Source of the DNA: Ceratorhiza oryzae-sativae
Taxonomy: Eukaryota; Basidiomycota; Agaricomycetes; Cantharellales; Ceratobasidiaceae
Assembly: GCA_030998015.1 (NCBI GenBank)
Contig: JARWMV010000244.1
Span: 248,001-312,000 of the forward strand
Length of the DNA: 64,000 nt
Direction of reading: 5' to 3'
Every line of letters starts with the position of its first letter. Positions within the stretch are counted from its first letter, which is position 1. The position numbers and the translations under genes were made by a program. The notes below the pieces were generated by a model. That model searched no databases. It was not told the DNA's origin and was given only the letters and a program-made list of their open reading frames with translations. Below, one piece after another: positions 24,391-36,098 of this stretch.

Positions 24391-24406
24391 CCTTGAAGGG
24401 GGGAAG
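24391..24406 (+). other. Polypurine tract of the gypsy element
   Basis: CCTTGAAGGGGGGAAG lies immediately upstream of the 3' LTR; the purine run AAGGGGGGAAG primes plus-strand synthesis in LTR elements. Confidence 0.85.
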
Positions 24407-24781
24407 TGTCACAAACTGACACACATATATCCACTCTACAATATTTTCTCAATTTATTACATTTTATGAGACCATCTTCAAACATACCTGCCTTTTATGG
24501 TATATCTGTGTCATGTGATTCAGGGGATGTTCCAGACTGATAACCAAGATGTATTTCAACTCCAATGTGAAATTCTGCAGCTCCACAGTTGCTTCTACTG
24601 CTTCTATCTCCTATCAGTTGTGACTCACTGTACAGACTTGTTTGTTATGATGTGGCTTGTACTATGTATATAAACCAGGTCAAGTTCACAGAGGACTCCT
24701 CAAGAACTTGACCTCTCATCGAATACAAGTTCTTTTCTTTTCTTACTATTTTCCTCATTGCCTGACTTGTTGTTGTTGACA
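24407..24781 (+). repeat. 3' LTR of the gypsy element
   Basis: 375 bp, same length as the 5' LTR. The 15-nt primer-complement is conserved. Differences from the 5' LTR are only C/T or G/A, ten of them arranged as TG against CA. Confidence 0.95.
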
Positions 24782-25410
24782 GTATACACTAATTGTTCTC
24801 AATACTTCTTAGACTAGAGTAAGAAGGCTCAAAGTAGTTGCAATGTGATCAAGTAACACTCAAGGTAGTCTTAATCTTTCACAGTGTAAACTGACTAATT
24901 TATAGGTATAAACAGCAAGACTACTATGGTCAGGTTCCCTTAGATATCTTAAATGTAGTTCAGCCCTAGTTGCTTGGACTAACTGATACTAATCTTAATA
25001 CTAGGCTTAAGCAGTAGCTTATTGGACAGATGGTGGGCTGCCTAATGCATGTACTTAGATTTCCTCTAATAGCTGGTACTTAATGTCACACTCAATCAGG
25101 CAATATTGTATCCTTATATAACTCTGTATATAAGATACAATGAATCAGACAGTATATAACTAATATGGTACCTTATTCCTCAGTACTAGTTATATAAGAA
25201 ATCACACACACAGACAAGAGAAAATAGAAAGAGAAAAGAAACCAATAACCAGTCTAGGTTGAGTAAGAGTGGGTGGTCTGGAAGGGCCTCAGAGGAGGTC
25301 CTTTTATACCCTGAGGAGGGCATTCCAGAGCCAAATAGATACATGCATGCCAGTGCAATCATCAAAAGAGGGTACTGCTATACTTGGGATACACCCTAGC
25401 CCAGTGTAGT

Positions 25411-26549
25411 AAGCATGTCACACCAAAAATATGCCAAAATTCAGCTCTGGCATGCCAGAATTTGGCACATTTAGGCCTTTGTGGCTCCTGCCCCTGCTCC
25501 CACATGTGGAAAGCAGGAATTCTGCCAGATTTTTGGCACTCTGGCAGTGTGCTGGCAGCTAGGGTCCTTCCTGCAAGTTCCTGCAGCTGCCAGCATGCTC
25601 AGGAGGAGCAGGATGGGGTTTATGCAGCAGAATTGCTGCATGGAGGCTTGCAGTGCATTTGGGATGACCACAAACCCCACCACAACTACTTTATAAGTAG
25701 CTTAATAAATGCACATAATTCATCCAGGTCTAATTACATCTTTACTTATGCAAAAATAAATTATATAGATAGTCCAACAGGTAAAATACATATAAGAAAT
25801 ATTCAGGGGAATCACACCCGTCAGTGTCAGCCATGTGAGAGCAATATCATGATTCTTCTTATGCAATGTACTTTCTGTGAGGTTTAAGATACTATATCTT
25901 GGATTATAAGTAAATCCAATTAGTGACAGACAAGAAATCACCAAAGGGGGATGACACAAACCCCTATTTCCTTCATATGTGTAGCCTGGGAAAACCAAGA
26001 GGTTTGAGGTAAAGTCTATGAAGCCAGATTGATCAGAGTACTTGAAAACCTCTACTCACAAATTATGTCACTGGTAGCTGCCTTGGATGCACATGAACTG
26101 ACATGCTGCACCAAGCACATAACACCTGGTCTGCCACAAATAAATTACTCAATGCACACTTAACTGTTGGAATTTAGATACACAGTAGACATGCAATATA
26201 TGGTTTTGAGGTATTTGGAGTAGATTTTACTCATGGAAATTTACTATAAACCACTCAGTAACACTGTAGGGGGGGACTTGGTGTGATTTCAGCCCCTGTT
26301 GGGCATCCCCCCCTTGTTTCACCATGTTCCCATGATTGGAATGCTCTAAGATTTTGTATTTAAGCTACCTATAGATGTGAATAGTTGGTATACTCAAGGG
26401 AGCAGCTTTTGCATGGCTAGATTCCTTAGTGCATGTGGTAGATTTCAAGGGCAAATGCCCCTCAGATATTGACCCCTTATTTTTGAACCAGGGAAATTTA
26501 ATTGTACAAGGATGAAAACATATTCTAAGAGCTGCAAAGTTTCTCTTTT
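25411..26549. other. Unclassified AT-rich repeat-like sequence
   Basis: Begins where LTR-A is truncated. Short frames at 25384-25887 and 25471-25683 have no recognisable domain. No TIR, LTR ends or host gene could be established. Confidence 0.35.
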
Positions 26550-27030
26550 TTATGATACAGTTTGTATTAGAATGTGGTGGTATTTGAGGTCAGTCATTTT
26601 CTCATTCTGATGCAGTTGTACATAGTAGCATCTTTTGCCTTGTAATTCACTCAAATCTCCAGCTAAAAATACACAAAAAATACTGTTAGAAAGTGCTGGA
26701 ACACCTGGAAATAATAAAAGGAAGCCTGAAGTTCCTCTGTTCACTCTTGAAGCCAGTTTGCCTGTTCATCAGTGTTGGGTACTTGTATGTCCATCAGTTG
26801 TCCTACCTAGAAATGTGGGTGAAACCCATAACATGCATAGCAGGGTGTTTGATTGGTGGATGTATTAACCCCATTATTTTATGCAAATTTGACCATGGGT
26901 AACATTTCCACCCAGTCATCCTGTTTATAAACAACATAGTGGCAAAGGTATGTTTCAACCACTTGGCTTAACTGCTCTGCTAACCCATCTGTCTGGGGTC
27001 TATAGGTAGTTTCAGGATGCAATTGACATG
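26550..27030 (-). pseudogene. Ty3/gypsy integrase relic
   Basis: Minus-strand reading gives RPQTDGLAEQLSQVVETYL, HYVVYKQDDWVEMLPMVKFA and CYGFHPHF, corresponding to the Glu region and downstream part of a gypsy integrase, with stops and frameshifts. It abuts the palindrome that starts near 27150. Confidence 0.7.
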
Positions 27031-27149
27031 TATAGACCTACAATAATCACAGCTTAAAGGAAGATGAGACAGGATGTGCAAAGTACAAAGTTGACCCCCA
27101 AAATGTATTGTTGAGAACAAAGTCTTCTAGACTCCATTTATTGCACTTT

Positions 27150-29355
27150 TCAAAAGTTGGAGCCAATCAAAAAAATAAATGCTGAGAAGTTGAAAATTGT
27201 AATTTGAGAGGGGATTGAGAACAAGAGTAGCAATAAAGAATTTAGATACATAGCTAGAATTGTCCCATTTGTGTGAACATTTCTATATAAGTATTGTTTT
27301 GATACAACAATATTCAGCTTCAAGCATGCTCACAGATAACAAAGTGTATATCATAGATAGGCATTATAGTATCATGGGTATGAGCATAAAAGAGATCTTT
27401 TTGATAGCTTATCTCATAAGTGAACAGTGGACTAATTATGCACCATCAGGGGCAGGGTTGGACAGTGTGCAGGGCTGCTTTGCTCATGAGGTGAGCTATC
27501 AAAAAGATCTCTTGTATGCCCATAACTATGATACTATAATGCCTACCTATGATTACACACTTTGGCACATGTCTTGGTTGTTGTGCATAAAACAAAACAC
27601 CCCCTGTGAGCACACTTGAAGCTGAATCTTGTCATATCAAAGCAATACTTATATACAGTTAGCAAAAAAACTATACAAATGCAAGCTACTGTAAGCTTGC
27701 ACAGGCTCTAACTGCAGGAATACAGCACCTTGATCTCTGCATTTGTAACTGTTATGTAGATACAGATCTAGTCTACCTAATAAAAAATGTTGGAAAAGAT
27801 TTGGATGAAAAATGGTAGATATATGCCTGAAACAAAACCAAGGGGGCATTTGTACAGTTTTGTTACCAAAGAAAGTCCAAAGCCATGTACCACCTAGAAC
27901 TTTCTGTCTGAGCAAGCTCAAGCTTTGCCACTTAAGTTTTAGTATTCATACTACTGTGGCTTACCATGGAGGTCATCATTAGGCTCCTCTCTATCTGAAA
28001 TGGATGGGTGCTCTTGAAAAAAGGAGCTAAAAAGGGGTTTGTGTCTCAAGCTACTGCCACCTGCAGAGACATCAGCTGATGTGAAGCTGTATATGCCTAT
28101 TCAATGTATAAAGGTGTCAGAAGAGTCTTCAGATACTTTTTGGCATGAAAAGGCTTGCATATGCAGGCTGTATGCATACCAAATGTGCATACAGGGGTAG
28201 GAAAATGGACAAAATGGGCTGTTCCAGTTGACACAGAAACTGTAGCAAGAGGAGACAAAGAATATGTAAAAGAGACCAGTATAGTGCCACTAATAAGCAA
28301 TCAACTAGAATCTAAGAGGCCCTGGACTGGGCTGAAATTGACTTCTCCTGAGCCCCTATTACATCATTTTCCTTTCATCCCTCAACAGCTAATTTTAAAA
28401 TGATCAAAAAGGTTTTTTGAGACTCTATTTATATTAAAAAAATCCACTAGATGTTTTATATAGTTTTTTCCACTGTTTCTGTGGCAAGTGATTCTTCATA
28501 GCATATAGGGGCTCAGGAGAAGTCAATTTCAGCCCAGTCCAGGGCCTCTTAGATTCTAGTTGATTGCTTATTAGTGGCACTATACTGGTCTCTTTTACAT
28601 ATTCTTTGTCTCCTCTTGCTACAGTTTCTGTGTCAACTGGAACAGCCCATTTTGTCCATTTTCCTACCCCTGTATGCACATTTGGTATGCATACAGCCTG
28701 CATATGCAAGCCTTTTCATGCCAAAAAGTATCTGAAGACTCTTCTGACACCTTTATACATTGAATAGGCATATACAGCTTCACATCAGCTGATGTCTCTG
28801 CAGGTGGCAGTAGCTTGAGACACAAACCCCTTTTTAGCTCCTTTTTTCAAGAGCACCCATCCATTTCAGATAGAGAGGAGCCTAATGATGACCTCCATGG
28901 TAAGCCACAGTAGTATGAATACTAAAACTAAGTGGCAAAGCTTGAGCTTGCTCAGACAGAAAGTTCTAGGTGGTACATGGCTTTGGACTTTCTTTGGTAA
29001 CAAAACTGTACAAATGCCCCCTTGGTTTTGTTTCAGGCATATATCTACCATTTTTCATCCAAATCTTTTCCAACATTTTTTATTAGGTAGACTAGATCTG
29101 TATCTACATAACAGTTACAAATGCAGAGATCAAGGTGCTGTATTCCTGCAGTTAGAGCCTGTGCAAGCTTACAGTAGCTTGCATTTGTACAATTTTGTTG
29201 CTAACTGTAGAAATGTTCACACAAATGAACAATTCTAGATATGTATCTAAATTCTTTATAGCAACTATTGTTCTCAATCCACCGTCAAATTACCATTTTC
29301 GACTTCTCAGCATTTATGTTTTTTATTGGCTCCGACTTTTGAAACCTACAATAAT
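27150..29355. repeat. Large imperfect palindrome (inverted repeat, 145-bp spacer)
   Basis: The left arm (about 27150-28359) and right arm (28505-about 29355) are reverse complements. The inner 650-700 bp are almost identical: each arm encodes the same 67-residue frame (28097-28300 minus and 28564-28767 plus). Outer parts are more diverged, and the left arm carries an extra 368-bp element at 27286. The spacer is 28360-28504. Parent sequence unknown; no transposase or RT motif seen. Confidence 0.88.
27286..27653. mobile_element. MITE, TA target site (Tc1/mariner-like, non-autonomous)
   Basis: Starts TATAAGTATTG and ends CAATACTTATA, with terminal inverted repeats of about 48 bp and a few mismatches; the interior is also partly self-complementary. 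Flanked by TA (27284-27285 and 27654-27655). The right arm of the palindrome has the uninterrupted site TTCTACAG (as its reverse complement), with a single TA. No coding capacity. Confidence 0.88.
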
Positions 29356-30741
29356 GAGCAAATGTGCTGGAAACGGCACTAAGCAGGCCCAATTGTGCAC
29401 GTGCTAGGGCCTATCAAGGAGTAGCCGTAGCCCCTCAATACTTGATAACCACGTTGAATAATCCAGGAGATGATTTACATACATTTTAACTATAAGATCT
29501 GCTTCTTCGTACAGTCAGGAGTGAGCTTTGAGGAAAGCTCCCAGACCACACTAGGTCACTCACGACACATGCACCTGACGTCTGCTTCCTGATGCTTAAC
29601 GGTGCTTGAATGCGCCGGCTCGTGCTCAAATTATGGCAGTGCTTTGATTCTCACTACGCTCACTAGCGACAGAATAATAGCAAGCCTCAGTCCAGCACAG
29701 TAGAGATTCTCCGCTAAACCCTTGTGCAATCAGGCTAAACCTTGGCTGCCCAAACACCCGGTGTTCAGCGTTCTCAGCTAGTGTTTCTACACGCTCAAAA
29801 TTTAGACATACGCCCGTAGGCCATAGAGCTACACCCAAATGACATCGTCCCATAAGGCTGACATTGTGTCCCAAATATTTCCGAACCAGCCGCCTCCCGA
29901 TCCTCCCGAAAGATGACAAACCGATTGCTGCGCATATATATCAAACGCACGCCATACTTTCCTCCGAATTGATCCACCATAACAAACGCTTCTCAAACCA
30001 GAGCCTGGGGCAAGAACGTGAAAAGCATAGCGTATACAGAGCATATACAAAACCCATACCCTCATTCTCACACTGCCCCCACCCATCCGCCACCCCAAGT
30101 CACAAGACGAAAAGAACAAAGCACGTTGGTCGGATGGAACCACACCCCGCAAATCACAAGATACTCCATTCACGATTTGTATTGATTACAAGGTCTTGTG
30201 AGCGCAGGGCGAGTTTTACCGAAACGAAAAGGACAGGAACATTTCGCACGACAGCCTCATATATTCGAAACAGGGCTGGTGTTTAGCGAAGCCGAAAATA
30301 GGATAGCGGCTGTGCTTCAGCTGATTTCTACTTGATCAAGGCATTAATGCCTGGATAGGCAAGATATCTAGGCGAGGCACGTCCCCAGTAGTGTTCCTAG
30401 GAACATCATCAGTGATATAATCATGTAGCCGAACTTCAAATAAGAACTCTCTGCGCACATCTTCTGGCAGGCTAAACATTTAGCAATGGTCGCAGAAACG
30501 TGGAAACTCGATTAATCTAACAATTCTTCCAACTTGGGGCGCATGATTGGCTAAACTCCGGCGGAGATGTCAACTGACACGTGACTGACTGGGCGCCACC
30601 GTTGCATCATAGTCCTGTTGGTCTCTCAAGAACAGTCACAAGAAGAAGTTGTACCAAGAATTTGTTTTGAAACAACTAGGGGGTTGTACAAGGTAAAAAA
30701 AGGTAACAATATAAAAACACCACGAAGAAATACGAGTCATT
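29356..30741. other. Intergenic, no recognised gene
   Basis: Host-like composition resumes after the palindrome. Frames such as 29626-29919 (minus) show no known domain. The right end is the 3' flank of the permease gene. Confidence 0.4.
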
Positions 30742-32709
30742 TTACATGAGCCACGCCCAGAACTTCTCCCACACATTCTTTGGTGGAGGCTCATCGTACG
30801 TATCAGCCTCGATCTCCGCAATGCCGCTCACAAAGTCCATCTCAGAGGGGCGGACAATGGGCTGACGGTAGATAAACTTGGCACCAATGTAGAGGATCGG
30901 GAAAAGGACAAGTGGAATGTAGTTGGTCACAAAGGTGTCAACGGCCCAGTTGCCCTTCAGGAAGACGTTCCATCCGGAGAAGATGCAGATGAGAAGGCAA
31001 GCAACAAGCGCGTACCAGGCAGCAAACGGCTGGAGCTTGGAAGCGAACGGAAGGGTAGAGCGGTCGAAGCCCTGGGCCTTGAGGCCAGCGTAGAACCGGA
31101 CATAGGTGACACAGATACCGAACCAAGTCATCAACCCAGCAACGGCGGTCTAAGGAAATCAAGAGTTAATGATGTTCGTAACCACGAGAGATAATAACTT
31201 ACCATATTCGCAAACCATCCGAACACACGACCAGCACCACTGTTCACGCTCATGTAGGCCAGAGCAGAGAAAATGGCACAGAAAATGACGGAGACATAGG
31301 GCAAGCCGCTCTTGGAGACCTTCTTGAACACGCCAGGGGCGTTTCCGGCAAGAGCAAGGCCGTACAACGCGCGCGAAGAGGTGTAAAGATCGGAACTGGC
31401 AGCAGACCAAGCCGAGGTGAGGAGCGCAGCATTGATAACGGACGGGAGGCCCTTAATACCAGCAGTCTTGATCGCAATGACGAAAGGCGAGGCAGCAGCA
31501 GTACCATCACCTAAGTTGAGGCCGGGGTGGTTGAACGGCACGAGCAGACCAATGATCAAAGTGCCACCAATGTAGAACAAGAGAATACGAATGTAGACGC
31601 GGCGAATGGCCTTGGGGAGGTTCCGACGGGGGTTCTTGGCCTCACCAGCAGCAATCGCGACGATTTCGGTTCCGATGAAGGAGAACGCAGCCTGGGTCAT
31701 GACAGACCACCAGCCGAGGAACTGACCCTTGGAACCCTGGATACCTGCGTATTGCGCAAATGGGCCAGGGTGCTTCCAGTAGCGGAAACCAATGCGGTCA
31801 TGGTTGGGGCCTCCACCGAGGTCAAGCACGATGCCAAGAATCTGCCCAAATTCAATGAGATGAACGTGATGGAGCGGAAAATAACTTACGATAAGACCCG
31901 TGATGGTGATGACCTTGATACTGGCAAAGATGAATTCACATTCACCGTAAACGCCGGCGCCAAGCATGTTGATGACGACAACGACGATGAGACAGATCGA
32001 GATCCACAGCGCATCGCTGAAATAAAATTATGAAATTTTCACGCTGCACACACGATCAGGCTACTCACTTGATTCTATCCTTCATCCAGTAGTTGATCAG
32101 AACCGCAGCAGCAGCCAACTCTGCTGGGAGGATGATGGTCCAGTTGTACCAGTAGTTCCACTGAATGACGCGCTCAGTAACGTAACCCATCAACCAAGGC
32201 ATCATGGACTTACACCCATGGTAAACGAAAAGGCGGGGTCGACAAATCGCTCGGCCAATTTGATGTGGCCACCCGGAATGGGCAAATACGCGATCATTTC
32301 GCCAAGAGAAATCATGACCGAGTAGCACTAGCCCGCTCGTTAGTATGCGAATTCGGTAAGTGAAGCGTCTGTCGCTTACAATGCTGCCCATGACGAGGTA
32401 ACCGAGAAGCAGACCAATAGGACCACCATGCCTCAAGGAGGTGGCGGTTCCCAAGAACAGACCTGTACCAATAACACCACCGATACTGTACCAGATGTGA
32501 GCGGACCGGGGGGGGGGTGTATGCGACAGCTCAACATACCTGATCATGGCGATATGCCTGTTCTTGAGCTGACGTTGGAGCTTGCGCTCAACACCATACT
32601 CCTCACCAACTGGCTCGCCCATATGGTTGACGGCATAGTCGTCAGAGCCATCTTTCGAGACAACCTTCTCAGTGTAAGGTGCCTTCTCGTTGCCTTGGAT
32701 ATCGGCCAT
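30742..32709 (-). CDS. Amino-acid permease (yeast-type AAP family)
   Basis: Plasma-membrane amino-acid/H+ symporter of the APC superfamily (family knowledge); substrate not predictable. Seven exons: 32540-32709, 32380-32485, 32214-32327, 32069-32160, 31890-32016, 31203-31841, 30742-31149. All six introns are GT-AG, 48-54 bp, and the sum is 1656 nt, giving 551 residues with no internal stop. The N-terminal tail is hydrophilic, followed by the TM1 signature GGVIGTGLFLGTA, then IPGGHIKLAERFVDP, WNYWYNWTIILPAELAAA and GTEIVAIAAGEAKNPRRNLP, all characteristic of the fungal permeases. The C-terminal tail ends WEKFWAWLM. About 12 hydrophobic segments are apparent. The ATG is preceded by a short untranslated region and fits the family's N terminus. 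It appears intact and functional. Confidence 0.95.
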
Positions 32710-34739
32710 GGTCGAGTGGAGGAAAGAGGTAGGATGGAGGGCTGGGGGATGCACATGGTGCTGGACTATATATAACAAACACCCAAGAACCCCAGCACAA
32801 GACCCTGAGTCGACTGGAGCCAATTGCAAATATGCCCAGCGCACCGGTAAACACAAGTTACCCGAGCTCCAGAAGGTTAGTCCCCTCGGCTAGCATATGT
32901 CACTCAGCTGACAGTTCGTGTCTTCGCACCATCGGGCAGTGTTCTGTGCTCATGGTCGGGTGTTGCCTCGACTCGCATGGACCCAAACCGGTCTTTACGA
33001 TTTCCAGAGTACAAGCCTGAATTGTGCTATCTTTATCACCATTATCCTTGGCAGTTTGTGGGGTTCCTTATCTTGCTATCGTCGCTATCTTCGCGGCTTC
33101 GCTAACTTATCGCCCAGTCCCTGTACCTGGCCGAGTGATTCTGCCCAATCGAAGTGGGCTCTGGTGACCCACCAGAAGTCCATTTACGGCTCGCATGCGT
33201 AGGATGTTTCGAACATGTTTCAACTCGGCTCCAAACCTGTGAATTCTTCTCTGCGCCTCATAGCTGTTACGACAAAAGATGGTTCTGAAGGACACTCTAA
33301 CGGTCGTGATCTACGAGTGTACGTCGCAGGCAATGCGATGGCAAGAGGGCAACCCACCCTGGACGAGAAGCCGATGGCCATATGCTCCGAGCGCCTAGAA
33401 TAGAGATTGAGATTGTGCCTACGATGTGCCGACCAGCCCGTGCTGCGCGCGAGGTGTGCCTTGAGCACTGGCGATTTGGGCGCGCGAAATCCATTCTCGA
33501 TCACACCTAGGGCCAGCTCCGCATTCGCCAAGAATGGCTCGGCCACATGACCCCGCGGGGACGATCCTAGGTCCGGGGACCATACTAGTTGCTATCACAC
33601 GCCAATCGGCGAATCGCGATCCCGGCGGCGTTCTCTGTCGCCAAAGCTGTAAACCACGTCTGCGACGACCAAGGCCGTATTGATGCGGATGCAGAAGGTG
33701 GTGTGTTCAAACAGGCACAGGCTAAAGCATCACGACTGAAAATTTTGTTCGGGATTGTCGCTCGAGAATAGTTTCACAGGCTGCGCCTTCCGTCGTCGCT
33801 CCGACTAATGTCTTCTATAACTCAAATCACTCACGTACAACCACGCTCAAGCGAGGGCGTAGCGTCAATTTTATTGATTCGCGGAGTACGTACGTCAGCG
33901 ATCGGCCGAATCGGAATCGAACTCGAATGGGGCTGACCCGATCATTTCCTGGGACACCGCCTGCTTCTCCCGCCCTAGGTCAACCCCCCCCCCCCAACGA
34001 GATAAAAAAAAACCCTGGCAGCTTTGAGGACCCGCTCTCGAGGGCTGGCTGCACGCTAGTTGGGCACCACATCTCTTGGATCCTTGTGCTTTACGTTTGG
34101 GGTGATCCAGAGCGATCGACTATTCGGCCCCGAGTTCTGTCAATCAAAGATCACGCGGGGATTTTGCGTGCCTCGTGGTTGTTTTCGTACCAATTCCTTG
34201 CATTCAAACACATGATTCATTCCCCGCTCATGATTACTCAATCTCAGTGCGAACAATTATCATACTGCATATCTTAGACAGTGATCGATCGACCATCAAT
34301 TGCTTATTGGCAGACACAATATCAGAGCATTCGTTCCATATAGGTTAGGTGCTGGCACCAAAAACCGTTATGGCATCTGTTTCTGGGGTAAAAGACCCGC
34401 CCAGATTGTATATAGCAATTCGATAGTCAAGCAACGTGGTAAGGCGGGTGTGAGCTTTTGTTGACGCTAGCAACTCCTCTGTTCTCATCAACATAGAGCC
34501 CCTGTCATTTATTGGCTACCAATTTTATATGAGCGCTCATGCGTTCCCGTGGGGCATCTCCAAAACGCCACAGGATTAGATCGGGAGGGGAGGTACAAAG
34601 CATGATTTTCATCTGCGATTTTCTAAGCTCAAGGGGTGAGATCATTGCTATTACATAAAGCGATAGATAATCAACCAAAGTACGTAACTGGAAATACACA
34701 AAGTTTATGTAACATGACTATTCGCCCCCGGTCCCATAA
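32710..34739. other. Intergenic, no recognised gene
   Basis: GC-richer host sequence, probably carrying the permease promoter on the left. Small frames (32918-33202, 33215-33403, 33927-34277) have no recognisable features. A run of ten C at about 33987 and adjoining A run are low complexity. Confidence 0.4.
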
Positions 34740-35630
34740 TTAAATGTGTTCCTTTTCTGGGCATGTTGAGACTCAGTTGAGCTCACTGAGATATCTAACA
34801 CTAGTTTCAGTCAAGCCTGTTTGTTTTGAAGTGTGTTTATTGACTTAACTTGGTTCTTGATCACCAATCACACTATTTTTGTGCTCTTTATGATAAATCA
34901 TGTACAAGCAATAATATCACAAAGAAACAAAAAAACATCTTTCACCTAAAGCTCAGTAGAACACAGAGTTTTGCAAAGACAGCAAGTACAGCAAGGCCAG
35001 AGATGGCTTGGACCTAGCATTTGCACCTCCAGGAATGAGGGGAACATGTGAAGCCTAGCCAGCACTGAACATGTGTTCTTGATTTGGCAAATGAGGATGC
35101 AAGATAATAGTATGGATTTGAGCAAACTTCAGGTCTGGCCAGTGTCCATGAATCAAAAGCAGCCCTGTCAGGAAATTATGGATTTGTAGGATTAGATGTA
35201 ATTTACATAAATTTTATAAACCTGAGTGTATGAACCTCACAATCTCTTGGGAAGCCCATTGGAGGTATCTTAGGGAATTTCAAATGCATAAATCCATAAA
35301 CTGGGTTTAAATCCACATACATCAGGAGAACAAGCCAGCACTCACAAGCACCTGAGAGCTGGCCAAGCTGGCCAAGCACACCAAAATGAAAGTCCCCATT
35401 GTGAGGGCTTGTGGGTGCTTGTGAGAGCTTGTCTGGCACTGGGTGAATTTGGCTGCCAGGCTTGTAATTTGCCACACCCAAGCTCCTACCCTGACCTGGG
35501 GACAAACATTCCAGCCTGGATGCAGTCTGGCACAGCATGCTTGCCAGGCTCCCAGATTGTCACAGGCCAGTCTCCACAAGCCTACCATCCAAATCAGGTA
35601 GGCCTCCTCATGATGACAAGTGTTGTAAGG
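34740..35630. other. AT-rich repeat-like sequence
   Basis: Composition switches to that of the retroelement blocks. No gag, pol, TIR or LTR ends were recognised; 35203-35654 has overlapping frames on both strands without known domains. Confidence 0.35.
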
Positions 35631-36098
35631 TGTTATGGGTCAGGGTACACTTGAATATCTAGAGCTTAAGCAAATGTAGATATGTTAGTATACACTAATC
35701 GTACTCAATACTTCTTAGACTAGAGTAAGAAGGCTCAAAGTAGTTGCATTGCAATCAAGTAACACTCAAGGTAGTCTTAATCTTTCACAGTGTAAACTGA
35801 CTAATTTATAGGTATAAACAGCAAGACTACTATGGTCAGGTTCCCTTAGATATCTTAAATGTAGTTCAGCCCTAGTTGCTTGGACTAACTGATACTAATC
35901 TTAATACTATACTGAAGTGATAGCTTATTGGATAGATGGTGGGCTGCCTAATGCATGTAGTTCCTCAGCTACAGGTACTTATATTTCCTCTAATAGCTTG
36001 TACTTAGTGTCATGCTCAATCAGGCAATATTGTATCCTTATATAACTCTGTATATAAGATACAATGAATCAGACAGTATATAACTGATATGGTACTTT
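35631..36098 (+). repeat. LTR-A 5' fragment
   Basis: Starts TGTTATGGGTCAGGGTACAC and follows LTR-A for about 468 bp to TGGTACTTT, where it stops abruptly at the start of a reverse LTR-A copy. Confidence 0.85.

Larger units (their letters stand above)
19575..24419 (+). pseudogene. Gypsy pol: protease, RT, RNase H, integrase, chromodomain; interrupted
   Basis: Protease has DSGAT (19779 onward). After the solo LTR the frame resumes at 21219, one base out of phase with the left part. RT has the catalytic YMDD at 22041-22052; RNase H begins near ETDASGYATGAV (about 22485). The integrase zinc finger and DDE core include VVDCLTK, ISDCGPNF and DGQSERANQ; a C-terminal chromodomain has FEYYVKWLGYD. 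In-frame TGA at 23064, 23076 and 24297 replace expected Trp or Arg (third uncertain). The original stop lies just inside the 3' LTR at 24417-24419. Confidence 0.9.
16530..24781 (+). mobile_element. Ty3/gypsy retrotransposon with chromodomain (chromovirus-type), inactive
   Basis: Two 375-bp LTRs, an exact 5-bp target duplication GTATA (16525-16529 and 24782-24786), a primer site, gag with zinc knuckle, and pol in the order protease, reverse transcriptase, RNase H, integrase, chromodomain, then a polypurine tract. The 8252-bp length includes a 1310-bp solo LTR inserted in pol; without it and its extra 5-bp repeat the element is about 6.9 kb. In-frame TGA codons and a frameshift mean it cannot encode its proteins now. 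The domain order and self-complementary primer site point to the Tf1/sushi branch of chromoviruses. Confidence 0.95.
16468..25410 (+). repeat. LTR-A copy split by the gypsy element (16468-16529 and 24787-about 25410)
   Basis: The first 62 bp (from TGTTACAGGTCAGGG) lie left of the gypsy element and the rest resumes to its right after the duplicated GTATA. The right part follows LTR-A to about 25410 and is then truncated, missing roughly the last half. Confidence 0.85.

Noticed and set aside
27260..27619. 119-codon frame
   Set aside because: It runs across the edge of the TA-flanked MITE, so it is a chance frame.
28097..28767. Identical 67-residue frames on opposite strands (28097-28300 and 28564-28767) as duplicated genes
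   Set aside because: They are the same DNA in two palindrome arms; the frames show no domain and the complementary strand is equally open.
33896..33935. Possible tRNA gene on the minus strand (GTTCGATTCC resembles a B box)
   Set aside because: No A box, acceptor stem or cloverleaf arms fit on either side.
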